A stretch of DNA of 64,000 nt from Tigheibacillus halophilus (GCF_042683165.1 NZ_JBHUIZ010000009.1:1-64000); one strand, 5' to 3'. Counted from the first letter of the stretch, positions 45,034 to 54,606 are shown. Notes: a model not told the origin generated them from the letters alone. Translations and numbers: made by a program.

Positions 45034-45147
45034 ATGAAAGTAAGAGCATCGGTAAAACCGATTTGTGAAAAATGCAAAGTCATCAAACGTAAAGGCAAAG
45101 TAATGGTGATTTGCGAAAATCCAAAACATAAACAAAAGCAAGGTTAA
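45034..45147 (+). CDS. rpmJ: 50S ribosomal protein L36
   Basis: A 37-residue zinc-ribbon L36 protein ([20 protein letters not shown]) with the CxxC...C...H zinc ligands, the classical short form. AAAGGAGGTAAA precedes the ATG. Confidence 0.96.
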
Positions 45148-45171
45148 CAATTTTAGAGGAGGTGCGAACAA

Positions 45172-45537
45172 ATGGCTCGTATTGCAGGTATAGATATTCC
45201 ACGTGACAAGCGTGTAGTTATTTCATTGACCTACATTTATGGTATTGGCAAAAACACAGCACAAAAAGTCTTGAAGGAAGCTGGTGTCGCTGAAGATACT
45301 CGTGTACGCGACCTTACAGAAGACGAGTTAGGAAGAATCCGTAAAGCGGTAGAAGCATACACCATCGAAGGTGACTTGCGCCGTGAGGTTTCTCTTAACA
45401 TCAAACGTCTGATCGAAATCGGATCTTATCGTGGCATTCGTCATCGTCGCGGACTTCCGGTACGCGGACAGAAAACGAAAAACAACTCACGTACTCGTAA
45501 AGGTCCTCGTCGTCAGGTAGCTGGCAAGAAGAAATAA
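45172..45537 (+). CDS. rpsM: 30S ribosomal protein S13
   Basis: A 121-residue S13 protein (MARIAGIDIPRDKRVVISL) of the 30S head, with the basic C-terminal tail. AGAGGAGGTGC precedes the ATG. Confidence 0.97.
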   Translation: MARIAGIDIPRDKRVVISLTYIYGIGKNTAQKVLKEAGVAEDTRVRDLTEDELGRIRKAVEAYTIEGDLRREVSLNIKRLIEIGSYRGIRHRRGLPVRGQKTKNNSRTRKGPRRQVAGKKK

Positions 45538-45558
45538 GTAAAGGAGGTAGACTAGATT

Positions 45559-45951
45559 ATGGCACGTAACAAAACGAACACTCGTAAACGCCGTGTAAAA
45601 AAGAATATTGAAACTGGTGTAGCACATATTCGTTCTACATTCAACAACACCATCGTAACAATCACTGATGCCCATGGTAATGTAATTGGCTGGAGCTCTG
45701 CAGGTGCACTTGGATTCAAAGGCTCCCGTAAATCCACTCCTTTTGCTGCACAAATGGCTGCTGAAACAGCTGCAAAAACTGCAGTTGATAATGGTATGAA
45801 AACATTGGAAGTAACAGTGAAAGGACCTGGTGCCGGACGTGAAGCTGCAATCCGCTCACTTCAGGCTGCTGGTCTGGAAGTTACCGCAATTGTTGATGTG
45901 ACACCAGTTCCTCATAATGGCTGCCGTCCACCAAAACGTCGTCGCGTTTGA
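45559..45951 (+). CDS. rpsK: 30S ribosomal protein S11
   Basis: A 130-residue S11 protein of the platform, ending in the conserved HNGCRPPKRRRV tail. AAAGGAGGTAG precedes the ATG. Confidence 0.97.
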   Translation: MARNKTNTRKRRVKKNIETGVAHIRSTFNNTIVTITDAHGNVIGWSSAGALGFKGSRKSTPFAAQMAAETAAKTAVDNGMKTLEVTVKGPGAGREAAIRSLQAAGLEVTAIVDVTPVPHNGCRPPKRRRV

Positions 45952-46116
45952 TTTATAGCGTATATAATTTGTCACTCTGTCTATAATGGGTTATGATGGC
46001 TAAAGCCTTTACGCTTGGTAATAAGCTATTATATTAGCTTTCATGAACAACATCTATGACAAAAACATGTACGAATAATTGCCAATAGCGCAGGTCACTG
46101 CCTACTTGGGGAATTT

Positions 46117-46139
46117 CGGTTAGACGCGCGGTCTAACCG
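46117..46139 (+). promoter_or_regulatory. Hairpin in the rpoA leader
   Basis: CGGTTAGAC (46117-46125) pairs perfectly with GTCTAACCG (46131-46139), loop GCGCG, 29 bp before rpoA. There is no T run directly after. It may be a processing or translational control element; the gap 45952-46167 holds no gene. Confidence 0.5.
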
Positions 46140-46167
46140 GGGTTTCGACGTTTTAAAGGAGGGTTTT

Positions 46168-47118
46168 ATGTCAATGATCGAAATTGAGAAGCCGAAAATT
46201 GAAACGGTAGAGATCAGCGATGATGCCAAATTTGGGAAATTCGTTGTCGAACCGCTTGAACGTGGGTATGGTACAACTCTAGGAAACTCCTTGCGTCGTA
46301 TCCTGCTCTCCTCACTTCCAGGCGCTGCTGTTACATCCGTACAAATTGATGGAGCGCTCCATGAATTTTCAACAATTGACGGTGTCGTTGAAGATGTGAC
46401 AACGATCATATTGAATCTGAAGAAATTGGCTCTAAAGATTTATTCTGATGAAGAAAAAACTTTGGAAATCGATGTGCAAGGAGAAGGCGTAGTTACTGCT
46501 GCAGACTTGACTTTTGACAGTGATGTGGAAATAATGAACCCTGATCTGCATATTGCCACATTGAACCAAAAAGGCAGCCTGCATATGAAGCTTACTGCTG
46601 AACGCGGACGTGGCTATCGTCCTGCTGAAGAAAACAAACGCGAGGAACAGCCGATTGGCGTGCTCCCGATCGATTCTATCTTTACACCGGTATCCCGCAT
46701 CAGCTATCAAGTGGAGAATACACGTGTAGGACAGCATGCAAACTACGACAAACTAACTTTTGATGTATGGACTGATGGAAGCATCCGCCCTGAGGAAGCT
46801 GTTTCTTTGGGTGCAAAAGTTTTCACAGAGCATTTGAATATATTCGTAGGACTGACTGATGAAGCTCAAAACGTCGAAATCATGGTCGAAAAAGAAGAAG
46901 ACCAGAAAGAAAAAGTGATGGAGATGACAATTGAGGAGCTGGATTTGTCTGTCAGATCTTATAATTGCTTGAAACGTGCCGGCATCAACACTGTTCAAGA
47001 GCTTGCAAATAAATCTGAAGATGACATGATGAAAGTCCGTAACCTTGGACGCAAGTCATTGGAAGAAGTGAAAGTCAAACTTGATGAACTCGGCCTTGGG
47101 TTACGCAAGGATGACTGA
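46168..47118 (+). CDS. rpoA: DNA-directed RNA polymerase alpha subunit
   Basis: A 316-residue alpha subunit with an N-terminal assembly domain (GYGTTLGNSLRRILLSSLPG) and a C-terminal DNA/activator-binding domain (ELDLSVRSYNCLKRAGINT). AAAGGAGGG precedes the ATG at 46168; a second ATG at 46174 gives the B. subtilis N-terminus and may be the true start. Confidence 0.97.
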   Translation: MSMIEIEKPKIETVEISDDAKFGKFVVEPLERGYGTTLGNSLRRILLSSLPGAAVTSVQIDGALHEFSTIDGVVEDVTTIILNLKKLALKIYSDEEKTLEIDVQGEGVVTAADLTFDSDVEIMNPDLHIATLNQKGSLHMKLTAERGRGYRPAEENKREEQPIGVLPIDSIFTPVSRISYQVENTRVGQHANYDKLTFDVWTDGSIRPEEAVSLGAKVFTEHLNIFVGLTDEAQNVEIMVEKEEDQKEKVMEMTIEELDLSVRSYNCLKRAGINTVQELANKSEDDMMKVRNLGRKSLEEVKVKLDELGLGLRKDD

Positions 47119-47156
47119 TTGAACACCTTGGCATCAAGAAAGGGAGGGATAAGTCC

Positions 47157-47510
47157 ATGGCTAGAAAACTAGGACGTACAACAGACGCACGCATGGCGCT
47201 TCTACGCAATCTTGCTTCTGACCTGATTATTCATGAACGTTTGGAAACAACAGAAGCAAAAGCGAAAGAATTGAAAAAAGTCGTCGATAAAATGATTACA
47301 CTTGGAAAACGCGGTGACCTTCACGCTCGTCGTCAAGCTGCTGCATATCTTTACAATCAAAAAGCTGATGATGACAAAAACGTTGTCCAGAAACTTTTTG
47401 ATGATATTGCAAAACGCTATGAAGAGCGCCAAGGCGGATACACTCGCGTTCTTAAATTGGATACTCGTCAAGGCGACGGGGCAAAAATGGCCATTATCGA
47501 ACTGGTTTAA
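47157..47510 (+). CDS. rplQ: 50S ribosomal protein L17
   Basis: A 117-residue L17 protein (MARKLGRTTDARMALLRNL). AAAGGGAGGG precedes the ATG. Last gene of the alpha operon; a terminator follows. Confidence 0.97.
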   Translation: MARKLGRTTDARMALLRNLASDLIIHERLETTEAKAKELKKVVDKMITLGKRGDLHARRQAAAYLYNQKADDDKNVVQKLFDDIAKRYEERQGGYTRVLKLDTRQGDGAKMAIIELV

Positions 47511-47532
47511 TGACCTACACGCACTTGCAGAC

Positions 47533-47580
47533 AAGGGCAGGACTGAATCTCTTCTCAGAGGTGAATCCAAGCCCTTTTTT
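47533..47580 (+). terminator. Terminator after rplQ
   Basis: AAGGGC (47533-47538) pairs with GCCCTT (47571-47576), with further pairing inside, followed by a long T run. The rest of 47583-47902 shows no gene; a TATAAT at 47830-47835 lacks a good -35 box. Confidence 0.85.
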
Positions 47581-47902
47581 TGCGTTTTAAGCGACAATAT
47601 ACGGTTAGATTATTGTCATATATTCAGGGCGAGGTTCTGGAGTTGCTTGTAAAGTAGGTGAAGTAGATTGAAATAAATCATAAGCTGCTCAATCATCAAC
47701 TCACGAGTCACGGCCACTTTCGTACCTCATGTGGTAGATTCTAAGGCCTGTCTTCCCCACCATGCCTCTCTACTGATAATAAGATAGTGCTTTTACATCA
47801 AATAGCTGAAATCCTATGCAAACAGATGATATAATACCCATAGCAAAGTATACGAAAATTGCATGCCAAGGCGAGAAGAGCCGAGTTTTGAGGAGGATTT
47901 AC

Positions 47903-48742
47903 ATGGAGGAAAAGTTGATAGAATTTCGGAATGTGTCGTTTCGATATGCTGAGGAGCAGCCTTGGGTGTTAAGAAATTGTTCTTTTACGATTAATGCAAA
48001 CGAATCTGTAGCGATTATTGGCCACAATGGATCCGGAAAATCGACTATCGCCAAATTGATGAATGGTCTGCTGTTTGCGCAAGAAGGAGAGATTATCATC
48101 CATGGCAAGCCGGTGAATGAGGAAACGATATGGGATATCCGCAAAGATGTTGGGATGGTTTTTCAAAATCCCGATAACCAATTTGTGGGAACAACGGTTC
48201 AGGATGATGTTGCGTTCGGGATGGAAAATCGCGGTATTCCAAGAGAAGAAATGATCAGACGAATTAATGATACATTACAGGCTGTCGGCATGAAGGATCA
48301 TCTGCTGACAGAGCCGCATCGTTTGTCGGGTGGACAGAAGCAGCGGGTGGCGATTGCTGGCGTATTGGCAGTTTCCCCCAAGGTACTGATTTTAGACGAA
48401 GCGACTGCGATGCTTGATCCAAAGGGACGCCAGGAGATTATGCAAACCGTTACTACCTTACAAGCGGAACAAGATCTATCCTTGATTACGATCACGCATG
48501 ATCTGACGGAAGTGGTAGAGGCGGAGCGGGTTATTGTCATGAATAAAGGAGAAAAATGGAAAGAAGCAACACCTAGAGAAATTTTTGCCGAGAAAGAGGC
48601 CCTGCGCGAAATTGGCCTGGATGTGCCATTTGTTGCCATTCTGGCAGATGCCCTGAAACAAACAGGTCTTCCGGTTTCTGGCAGGGAGCTAAATCACGAA
48701 GAATTGCTGGAGGAATTATGGACATTACATTCGAAAATGTGA
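47903..48742 (+). CDS. ecfA1: ECF transporter ATPase EcfA1
   Basis: A 279-residue ABC ATPase with Walker A GHNGSGKST (about 40-48), signature LSGGQKQRVAIAG, Walker B LILDEATAMLD and the H-loop TITHD. With EcfA2 and EcfT it forms the shared energising module for vitamin-uptake S components. The ATG at 47903 follows TGAGGAGGA. It overlaps ecfA2 by 25 bases. Confidence 0.95.
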   Translation: MEEKLIEFRNVSFRYAEEQPWVLRNCSFTINANESVAIIGHNGSGKSTIAKLMNGLLFAQEGEIIIHGKPVNEETIWDIRKDVGMVFQNPDNQFVGTTVQDDVAFGMENRGIPREEMIRRINDTLQAVGMKDHLLTEPHRLSGGQKQRVAIAGVLAVSPKVLILDEATAMLDPKGRQEIMQTVTTLQAEQDLSLITITHDLTEVVEAERVIVMNKGEKWKEATPREIFAEKEALREIGLDVPFVAILADALKQTGLPVSGRELNHEELLEELWTLHSKM

Positions 48743-49587
48743 GCTATATTTATCAAGAAAAATCCCCCTTTGCCCACAAAGCATTGGATGACTTGTCTTT
48801 TCATATTCCTTCTGGTTCTTTTGTTGCTGTCATCGGGCATACGGGATCGGGGAAGTCGACTTTGATTCAACATCTGAACGGTCTTGTCAGGCCCACACAT
48901 GGCAACGTGAAGATTGGGGATTTTTTATTATCAAGAGAAAACAAACCGAAAAACATGAAAGAATTACGCAGCAAGGTCGGGATCGTTTTTCAATATCCGG
49001 AGCACCAGTTGTTCGAGGAAACAGTTGCAAAGGATATGGCATTCGGGCCGGAAAACTTTGGTGTTTCAAATAAAGAAATCCAACGAAGGATCAAAGAACT
49101 TATGCCGATGGTGGGACTGTCGGATGAATTGCTGGAGCGCTCTCCATTTGATCTAAGCGGCGGGCAGATGCGGCGTGTGGCGATTGCAGGGGTGCTGGCA
49201 GTCAAACCTGAGATACTAGTACTGGACGAGCCGACAGCCGGTTTGGATCCACGCGGGCAAAAGGAAATCATGGATATGTTTTATGCACTGCATCAAAAGC
49301 AGCAGTTGACGACCGTCATGGTCACCCATAGCATGGAAGACGCGGTGAAATACGCAGACCACGTATTGATTTTAAACAAAGGCAGAAAGTATATGGAAGG
49401 TGCTCCTGCTGAGATATTGACCCAGGAAGGTGCTTTGAATGCCGTCCATTTGGATGTCCCTGAAATCATTTCTTTCATCCATCAGTTCGAGAAAAAATTT
49501 GCAATTGACCTTCCTTTCGAACACCAGACGCCAGGTCGGCTGGCAGAGCAAATTTGTGCGATTGTGAAAAAGGGGGACAGGCAATGA
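48718..49587 (+). CDS. ecfA2: ECF transporter ATPase EcfA2
   Basis: A 289-residue ABC ATPase with Walker A GHTGSGKST (about 40-48), signature LSGGQMRRVAIAG and Walker B LVLDEPTAGLD. It pairs with EcfA1. Its start lies inside ecfA1 after CTGGAGG; its stop overlaps ecfT as ATGA. Confidence 0.95.
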   Translation: MDITFENVSYIYQEKSPFAHKALDDLSFHIPSGSFVAVIGHTGSGKSTLIQHLNGLVRPTHGNVKIGDFLLSRENKPKNMKELRSKVGIVFQYPEHQLFEETVAKDMAFGPENFGVSNKEIQRRIKELMPMVGLSDELLERSPFDLSGGQMRRVAIAGVLAVKPEILVLDEPTAGLDPRGQKEIMDMFYALHQKQQLTTVMVTHSMEDAVKYADHVLILNKGRKYMEGAPAEILTQEGALNAVHLDVPEIISFIHQFEKKFAIDLPFEHQTPGRLAEQICAIVKKGDRQ

Positions 49588-50381
49588 ATAATATGATGAT
49601 TATCGGCCAATATGTTCCTGGAAGATCAGTTGTCCACCGGCTCGACCCCCGAACAAAGATAACGATCATTTTCTTTTTCGTCATCTTTGTGTTTTTTGCT
49701 AATAACCTTGCAAGCTATGCGTTGCTTACAATATTCGCTGTGTTGAGTGTACTGATGTCACGTGTGCCGATCCGTTACATTTTAAAAGGGCTGACGCCAA
49801 TTTGGTTTCTGATCGTGTTTACCTTTTTACTGCATCTGATTGTTACGAAGGAGGGGGCTGTAGCGTTTGAAATATTTTCATTCAAAGTGTATACAGGGGG
49901 CATCATACAGGGCTTTGCTATTTCCATGCGTTTCTTTTTGTTGATTGTCGTCACTTCGCTGTTGACCCTGACGACAACGCCGATCGAAATTACCGATGCC
50001 ATCGAAGTCATGCTAGGTCCTCTGAAAAAAGTGAAATTCCCGGTGCATGAGCTCGCCCTGATGATGTCCATTTCTTTGCGGTTCATTCCCACCTTAATGC
50101 AGGAAACAGAAAAAATATCCAAGGCGCAAGCCTCCAGAGGTGTCGATTTCCGCACGGGTCCGATCAAAGAGCGGATCAAAGCGGTTGTCCCGTTGCTAGT
50201 TCCCTTGTTTGTCAGTGCATTTAAGCGTGCTGAGGAGCTTGCCATGGCGATGGAGGCAAGAGGGTACCAAGGGGGAGAAGGACGCTCTAAACTGCGGGAA
50301 TTGAAGATAAGCGGTATAGATATTGCTATATATATATTATTTATCGCCGTTATCATTGTATTATTTTTTGTAAGATCATAA
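49584..50381 (+). CDS. ecfT: ECF transporter transmembrane protein EcfT
   Basis: A 265-residue membrane protein with several predicted membrane segments and two Ala-Arg-Gly coupling motifs (ASRGVDF near 184 and EARGYQG near 221) that contact the ATPases. The ATG at 49584 follows AAAGGGGGAC and gives the family N-terminus IIGQYVPGRS. The nearby TPP-regulated genes fit a role in thiamine uptake with a separate S component. Confidence 0.95.
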   Translation: MNNMMIIGQYVPGRSVVHRLDPRTKITIIFFFVIFVFFANNLASYALLTIFAVLSVLMSRVPIRYILKGLTPIWFLIVFTFLLHLIVTKEGAVAFEIFSFKVYTGGIIQGFAISMRFFLLIVVTSLLTLTTTPIEITDAIEVMLGPLKKVKFPVHELALMMSISLRFIPTLMQETEKISKAQASRGVDFRTGPIKERIKAVVPLLVPLFVSAFKRAEELAMAMEARGYQGGEGRSKLRELKISGIDIAIYILFIAVIIVLFFVRS

Positions 50382-50408
50382 AAGATTGCTGCAGGAGGAA
50401 AGAAAGGC

Positions 50409-51161
50409 ATGTCTAAAATCAAATGTGTGATCAGTTATGATGGCAGCGGTTTTGCTGGCTATCAAATCCAGCCGGGAAAGCGAACAGTACAAGGAGAAAT
50501 TGAAAAGGTGCTGACAAAGATACACAAGGGGAAACCCGTTCGCATTTACGCTTCCGGCAGAACTGATAGTGGTGTACATGCGCTAGGCCAAGTCATCCAT
50601 TTTGAGACGGATAACATCATGTCTGCAGCAAGCTGGAAACAAGCGTTGAATGCCATGGTACCTCATGATATCTTTATTAAAGATGCGATGCGTGTACCAG
50701 ATACCTTTCATGCCCGTTTTGATGTGGTGGAGAAGGAATACCATTACGTGGTTTCACGCTCCAAGGAACCAGATGTATTCAAGCGTCATTATGCCTACCA
50801 TTTTCCTTATACATTAGATGTAGGGCGAGTCCAGCGTGCCTGCAGCTGTTTTGAAGGTACCCACGACTTCACGACCTTCTCCTCTGCCAAATCAACAGCA
50901 AAAGGAAGTAAAGAAAGAACGCTGTTTGAAGTCTCCTGCGAAGAGCATGGCAATGAACTTATTTTCATCTTCCGGGGGAGCGGTTATCTTTATAATATGG
51001 TACGCATTTTGGTTGGCACATTGCTGGATATCGGGCAGGGTAATATGGAAGCGGGAGATATACCAGATCTTTTTGCAAAAAAGGATCGTCGCCTGGCAGG
51101 CAAGACTGTACCACCGGAGGGGTTATATTTGTGGCATGTCGTGTATGATCGGGTAAAATGA
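50409..51161 (+). CDS. truA: tRNA pseudouridine synthase A
   Basis: A 250-residue TruA enzyme modifying positions 38-40 of the tRNA anticodon arm. The catalytic aspartate is in SGRTDSGVHALGQV (about residues 50-63). CAGGAGGAAAG precedes the ATG. In most Bacilli rplM-rpsI follow directly; here thiamine genes intervene. Confidence 0.95.
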   Translation: MSKIKCVISYDGSGFAGYQIQPGKRTVQGEIEKVLTKIHKGKPVRIYASGRTDSGVHALGQVIHFETDNIMSAASWKQALNAMVPHDIFIKDAMRVPDTFHARFDVVEKEYHYVVSRSKEPDVFKRHYAYHFPYTLDVGRVQRACSCFEGTHDFTTFSSAKSTAKGSKERTLFEVSCEEHGNELIFIFRGSGYLYNMVRILVGTLLDIGQGNMEAGDIPDLFAKKDRRLAGKTVPPEGLYLWHVVYDRVK

Positions 51162-51203
51162 TCTGTAAATCTGCTGTAAATTAAAACTAGCAATCATTTT
51201 ACT

Positions 51204-51231
51204 TTGCATCATTCAGAAAATAAGGTAAAGT
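51204..51231 (+). promoter_or_regulatory. Candidate promoter of the thiamine genes
   Basis: TTGCAT (51204-51209) and TAAAGT (51226-51231) are 16 bp apart, about 20 bp before the riboswitch aptamer. Confidence 0.5.
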
Positions 51232-51252
51232 AAAGACAAATAAATAAAACAG

Positions 51253-51397
51253 TCCACTAGGGGTGCCATTTGGCTGAGATAAGACAGCGTCTTGATCCCT
51301 TTGAACCTGATCTAGTTCGAACTAGCGTAGGAAAGTGGAGATGGCATGTATACTATTCTTGTATCATAAACCACTCCATTTCTGGGGTGTTTTTTTA
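51253..51397 (+). promoter_or_regulatory. TPP riboswitch (thi box) with terminator
   Basis: The aptamer at about 51253-51340 holds the conserved thi-box segments GGGGTGCC, GGCTGAGAT and CCCTTTGAACCTGATC, closed by TCCAC pairing with GTGGA (P1). The terminator follows: CACTCC (51372-51377) pairs with GGGGTG (51384-51389) before eight T residues. TGGAG at the P1 3' side can alternatively pair with CTCCA of the terminator, so TPP binding should favour termination. Confidence 0.95.
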
Positions 51398-51508
51398 TTT
51401 TCTACTCAAGCGCAGGAAGGTTGGTGAGGCTTTGTAACAGATGACTTATTGAAACTGTCCTGTCGTCATGAATTCTTGATTAAACATTCATTTGAGGAGT
51501 GGTTGAAC

Positions 51509-52309
51509 ATGGATTATATTGCCAAAATAAGAGAAAACAGCCCGTTCATTTTTAACATTACAAATGAGGTTGCAACAAACTTTGCAGCAAACGGATTGAT
51601 AGCGATTGGTGCTTCGCCTGCTATGTCGCATACTCCAAGAGAAGCGGAGGAAATGGCACGTCATGCCGATGCGGTCGTACTGAATTTGGGCACACTGACT
51701 GAGGATCGGGCTGAAGCAATGTTAAAAGCAGGTAAAACAGCTAATGATGCAGGGGTGCCTGTCATATTGGACCCTATCGCTGCTGGTGCAACTACTTTTA
51801 GAACCGAAGTCATTGCAGAAATATTAAGCACTGTGAAATTGGCAGTTATCAAGGCAAATGCCGGTGAGATTGCTGTGTTAGGAAATGTTTTGAAAGAGAC
51901 GAAAGGACCTGATTCACCAATTGAAAAAAATGATCCTAATGTGGCAGCTGCGGTTGCTGAAAAATATAAAACGATTGTCATTGCAACTGGAAAAACAGAT
52001 GTAATTTCGGATGGTTCGAGAAGGACCCTTTGTGATAATGGCCATCCAATGCTCCAAAACATCACTGCAAGCGGATGCCTGCTAACATCGATCGTCGGAG
52101 CGTTTGCAAGTGTCACTCAAGACATGTATGAAGCGGCTGTTTGGGCCACAGCCAGCTATGGTATCGCAGCAGAGCTGGCAATGAAAACAGCTGAAGGCCC
52201 AGGGACTTTTATTCCAGCATTGCTTGATCAGTTGTACGCCTTGGACCAAGAGAAGGTGAAGGGGTATCAACGCATACAGGAAATGGAAGAAGAAAGGAAA
52301 GTGTTTTGA
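51509..52309 (+). CDS. thiM: Hydroxyethylthiazole kinase
   Basis: A 266-residue ThiM kinase that phosphorylates the thiazole alcohol for thiamine salvage. The start NSPFIFNITNEVATNFAANG and the active-site TASGCLLTSIVGAF segment (about 190-203) match the family. The ATG at 51509 follows GAGGAGTGG. It is regulated by the TPP riboswitch. Confidence 0.95.
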   Translation: MDYIAKIRENSPFIFNITNEVATNFAANGLIAIGASPAMSHTPREAEEMARHADAVVLNLGTLTEDRAEAMLKAGKTANDAGVPVILDPIAAGATTFRTEVIAEILSTVKLAVIKANAGEIAVLGNVLKETKGPDSPIEKNDPNVAAAVAEKYKTIVIATGKTDVISDGSRRTLCDNGHPMLQNITASGCLLTSIVGAFASVTQDMYEAAVWATASYGIAAELAMKTAEGPGTFIPALLDQLYALDQEKVKGYQRIQEMEEERKVF

Positions 52310-52357
52310 TTCCGGTAAAGAGCTGGCTGACTACGCATTGAAAAGGAGGAAGAAGCA

Positions 52358-52720
52358 ATGATGGAAACGCTTTTATTTATTGAAACCGGTACTGGTATTG
52401 ATGTGCACGGGCAGGATGTTAATGTAGCAGCAGAAAGGGCTGTGATCGATGCCATTCATTATAATTCCATGCCAGGCATGAAGAAGATACTTCCGAATGG
52501 AAATCTGCAAGCAATGAAAGTGAATGTAAAACTTGGTATTCCCAGAGACCGTAACAAACTGGATAAAGAAAAGATCAAGCAGATGATTCCATATGGCACG
52601 GTGTCAGTTGAAGTACTGGAAGGCGGTTTGGCCACAACGAGCGGCATTTTTCTCGAAGAGCAACAAGATACAAATGATTTGATGTATATTGTGAACGCTG
52701 TTGTTGAAGTGGGTTACTGA
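52358..52720 (+). CDS. Lin0512-family protein of unknown function
   Basis: A 120-residue protein matching, by recall, the Lin0512 family (GTGIDVHGQDVNVAAERAV and GIPRDRNKLDKEKIKQ are typical). The family has no known function. AAAAGGAGGAAG precedes the ATG, 48 bp after thiM, with tenA downstream and no terminator between, so it is likely under TPP control. A role in thiamine salvage is suggested only by context. Confidence 0.8.
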   Translation: MMETLLFIETGTGIDVHGQDVNVAAERAVIDAIHYNSMPGMKKILPNGNLQAMKVNVKLGIPRDRNKLDKEKIKQMIPYGTVSVEVLEGGLATTSGIFLEEQQDTNDLMYIVNAVVEVGY

Positions 52721-52812
52721 TTCATTTTTGGTTACGTTTATGCTGGCGGCATGACAAGCCGGCGAACATGGCAAAGGTTTTTATCAAATAAACGAATAAG
52801 GGGGCATTTTTT

Positions 52813-53502
52813 ATGCGTTTTTCAGAAATCTTAAGGGAAGCAACCAAACATAGCTGGGAATTAAGCTTGCATCATCCATTTGTCCAAGGAATTGTCCGCG
52901 GCGATTTGCCGCTAAGTACATTTAAAAACTATATTATGCAAGATATCTATTACCTTAAGCATTATGGGAAGGTACATGCATTTGCAGCAGCGCATGCAGA
53001 TGATTTTAGTGTCGCCGCGAAATTAGCTGATAAAGCAAGGAGGACTGCACAAGCAGAACTTACCGTTCACCAGGAACATGCAAAGCTTTTGCATATTACA
53101 GACGAAGACATCAAAAACTTTAAACCGGCTCCAACAGCGTATGCTTATACATCACACATGTATCGTGCAGCTTTGTCCGGCAGTCTTGCACAGATCGTTG
53201 CTTCCATGCTTCCATGCTACTGGCTATATGCAGATATAGGGTTAAAAAACAAAGAGGCTAAGCCGAAGGAAAAAATCTATGAAAACTGGATACAAACGTA
53301 TGCAAGTGATTGGTTTCAGGAATCAACGCAGGAAATGATCGACTTGTTAGATACACTAGCAAGTGAAGCAAGTAATGCTGAAAAAGAAAAGATAAAGCAA
53401 CAGTTTATCTTATCCAAGGAATACGAACTCGCTTTCTGGGAGATGGCTTACAGCTTTGAAACGTGGCTATCGGAAAGAGAGCATACAAAAACTACTGTTT
53501 AA
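52813..53502 (+). CDS. tenA: TenA, thiaminase II / aminopyrimidine aminohydrolase
   Basis: A 229-residue TenA protein. The catalytic cysteine lies in SMLPCYWLYADIG (C137) and a conserved glutamate is near the C-terminus (ELAFWEMAY, about 207). It hydrolyses amino-HMP from degraded thiamine in salvage. The ATG follows AAGGGGGCA. A 6-bp hairpin GCTGGC/GCCGGC lies in the gap before it. Confidence 0.94.
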   Translation: MRFSEILREATKHSWELSLHHPFVQGIVRGDLPLSTFKNYIMQDIYYLKHYGKVHAFAAAHADDFSVAAKLADKARRTAQAELTVHQEHAKLLHITDEDIKNFKPAPTAYAYTSHMYRAALSGSLAQIVASMLPCYWLYADIGLKNKEAKPKEKIYENWIQTYASDWFQESTQEMIDLLDTLASEASNAEKEKIKQQFILSKEYELAFWEMAYSFETWLSEREHTKTTV

Positions 53503-53620
53503 ATATCGACTGTTTATCGTCTTTGAATGGACATATGAAGGGTTTTCAAACATGTAAAAGGTCAGGATATACAGGAAGCAACCTCAACCCTTTGCAAAAG
53601 AAAGAAAATCTTTATAAAAC

Positions 53621-53649
53621 TTGACATCGCGCCTTGCTTGTTATATGAT
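53621..53649 (+). promoter_or_regulatory. SigA promoter of rplM-rpsI
   Basis: TTGACA (53621-53626) and TATGAT (53644-53649) are 17 bp apart. It leaves a leader of about 100 nt before rplM, compatible with an L13 leader, though no hallmark could be confirmed by eye. Confidence 0.85.
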
Positions 53650-53755
53650 AGCTTATGGCATTTTATTTCTAAATCCATGATTAGCCCCGGAAACTAATTA
53701 TGTTGAAAATAGAAATAATCAACTGAAACGAATTTAATTTGGAGGGTAACTTACC

Positions 53756-54193
53756 ATGCGTACAACTTTCATGGCTAATGAATCTAATATAGAACGCAAA
53801 TGGCTTGTTGTCGACGCTGAAGGTCAACGTCTTGGACGTTTGGCAAGCGAAGTAGCTGCAATTCTTCGCGGCAAGCATAAGCCTACGTATACACCACATG
53901 CTGATACTGGTGACAATGTGATCATTATCAATGCTGAAAAAGTGGAATTGACAGGTCATAAACTAAGCGACAAAATGTACTATCGTCACTCTGGTCATCC
54001 AGGCGGTTTGAAATCCCGCAATGCTGACGAAATGCGTACAAAATATCCTGAGCAAATGCTGGAGATCGCTGTTAAAGGCATGCTGCCTAAAGGATCACTC
54101 GGACGCAAAATGGGTAAAAAATTGCACGTCTACAGAGGCGCTGAACATAATCATCAAGCACAAAAACCTGAAATCTACGAACTTCGCGGATAA
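53756..54193 (+). CDS. rplM: 50S ribosomal protein L13
   Basis: A 145-residue L13 protein (MRTTFMANESNIERKWLVVD), an early assembly protein. TTGGAGGGTAA precedes the ATG. It is separated from truA by the thiamine genes, so its own promoter is needed. Confidence 0.97.
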   Translation: MRTTFMANESNIERKWLVVDAEGQRLGRLASEVAAILRGKHKPTYTPHADTGDNVIIINAEKVELTGHKLSDKMYYRHSGHPGGLKSRNADEMRTKYPEQMLEIAVKGMLPKGSLGRKMGKKLHVYRGAEHNHQAQKPEIYELRG

Positions 54194-54213
54194 TTAATAG
54201 GGAGGTAAATCAA

Positions 54214-54606
54214 TTGGCACAAGTACAATACTACGGCACAGGACGCCGCAAAAAATCAACAGCTCGTGTACGTTTGGTTCCTGGAAGCGGCCGTATCACT
54301 ATAAACAATCGTGATGCACAGGATTATTTTCCATATGAAACACAATTGCTTATCATGAACCAGCCATTGGCTGCAACTGAAACACAAGGCACATACGATG
54401 TGATGGTAAACGTTCATGGTGGAGGTTTCACAGGACAGGCTGGCGCAATCCGCCACGGTATTTCCCGCGCTTTGCTGCAAGCAAACCCTGAATACCGTTC
54501 TACTTTGAAAACTGCTGGATTCCTTACTCGTGATTCCCGCATGAAAGAACGTAAGAAATACGGTCTTAAAGGCGCACGTCGTGCTCCACAGTTCTCAAAA
54601 CGTTAA
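54214..54606 (+). CDS. rpsI: 30S ribosomal protein S9
   Basis: A 130-residue S9 protein ending in the conserved RRAPQFSKR tail that contacts P-site tRNA. The start is TTG at 54214 after GGGAGGTAA. The 3' end is the insertion site of the downstream element; the coding sequence is intact. Confidence 0.97.
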   Translation: MAQVQYYGTGRRKKSTARVRLVPGSGRITINNRDAQDYFPYETQLLIMNQPLAATETQGTYDVMVNVHGGGFTGQAGAIRHGISRALLQANPEYRSTLKTAGFLTRDSRMKERKKYGLKGARRAPQFSKR

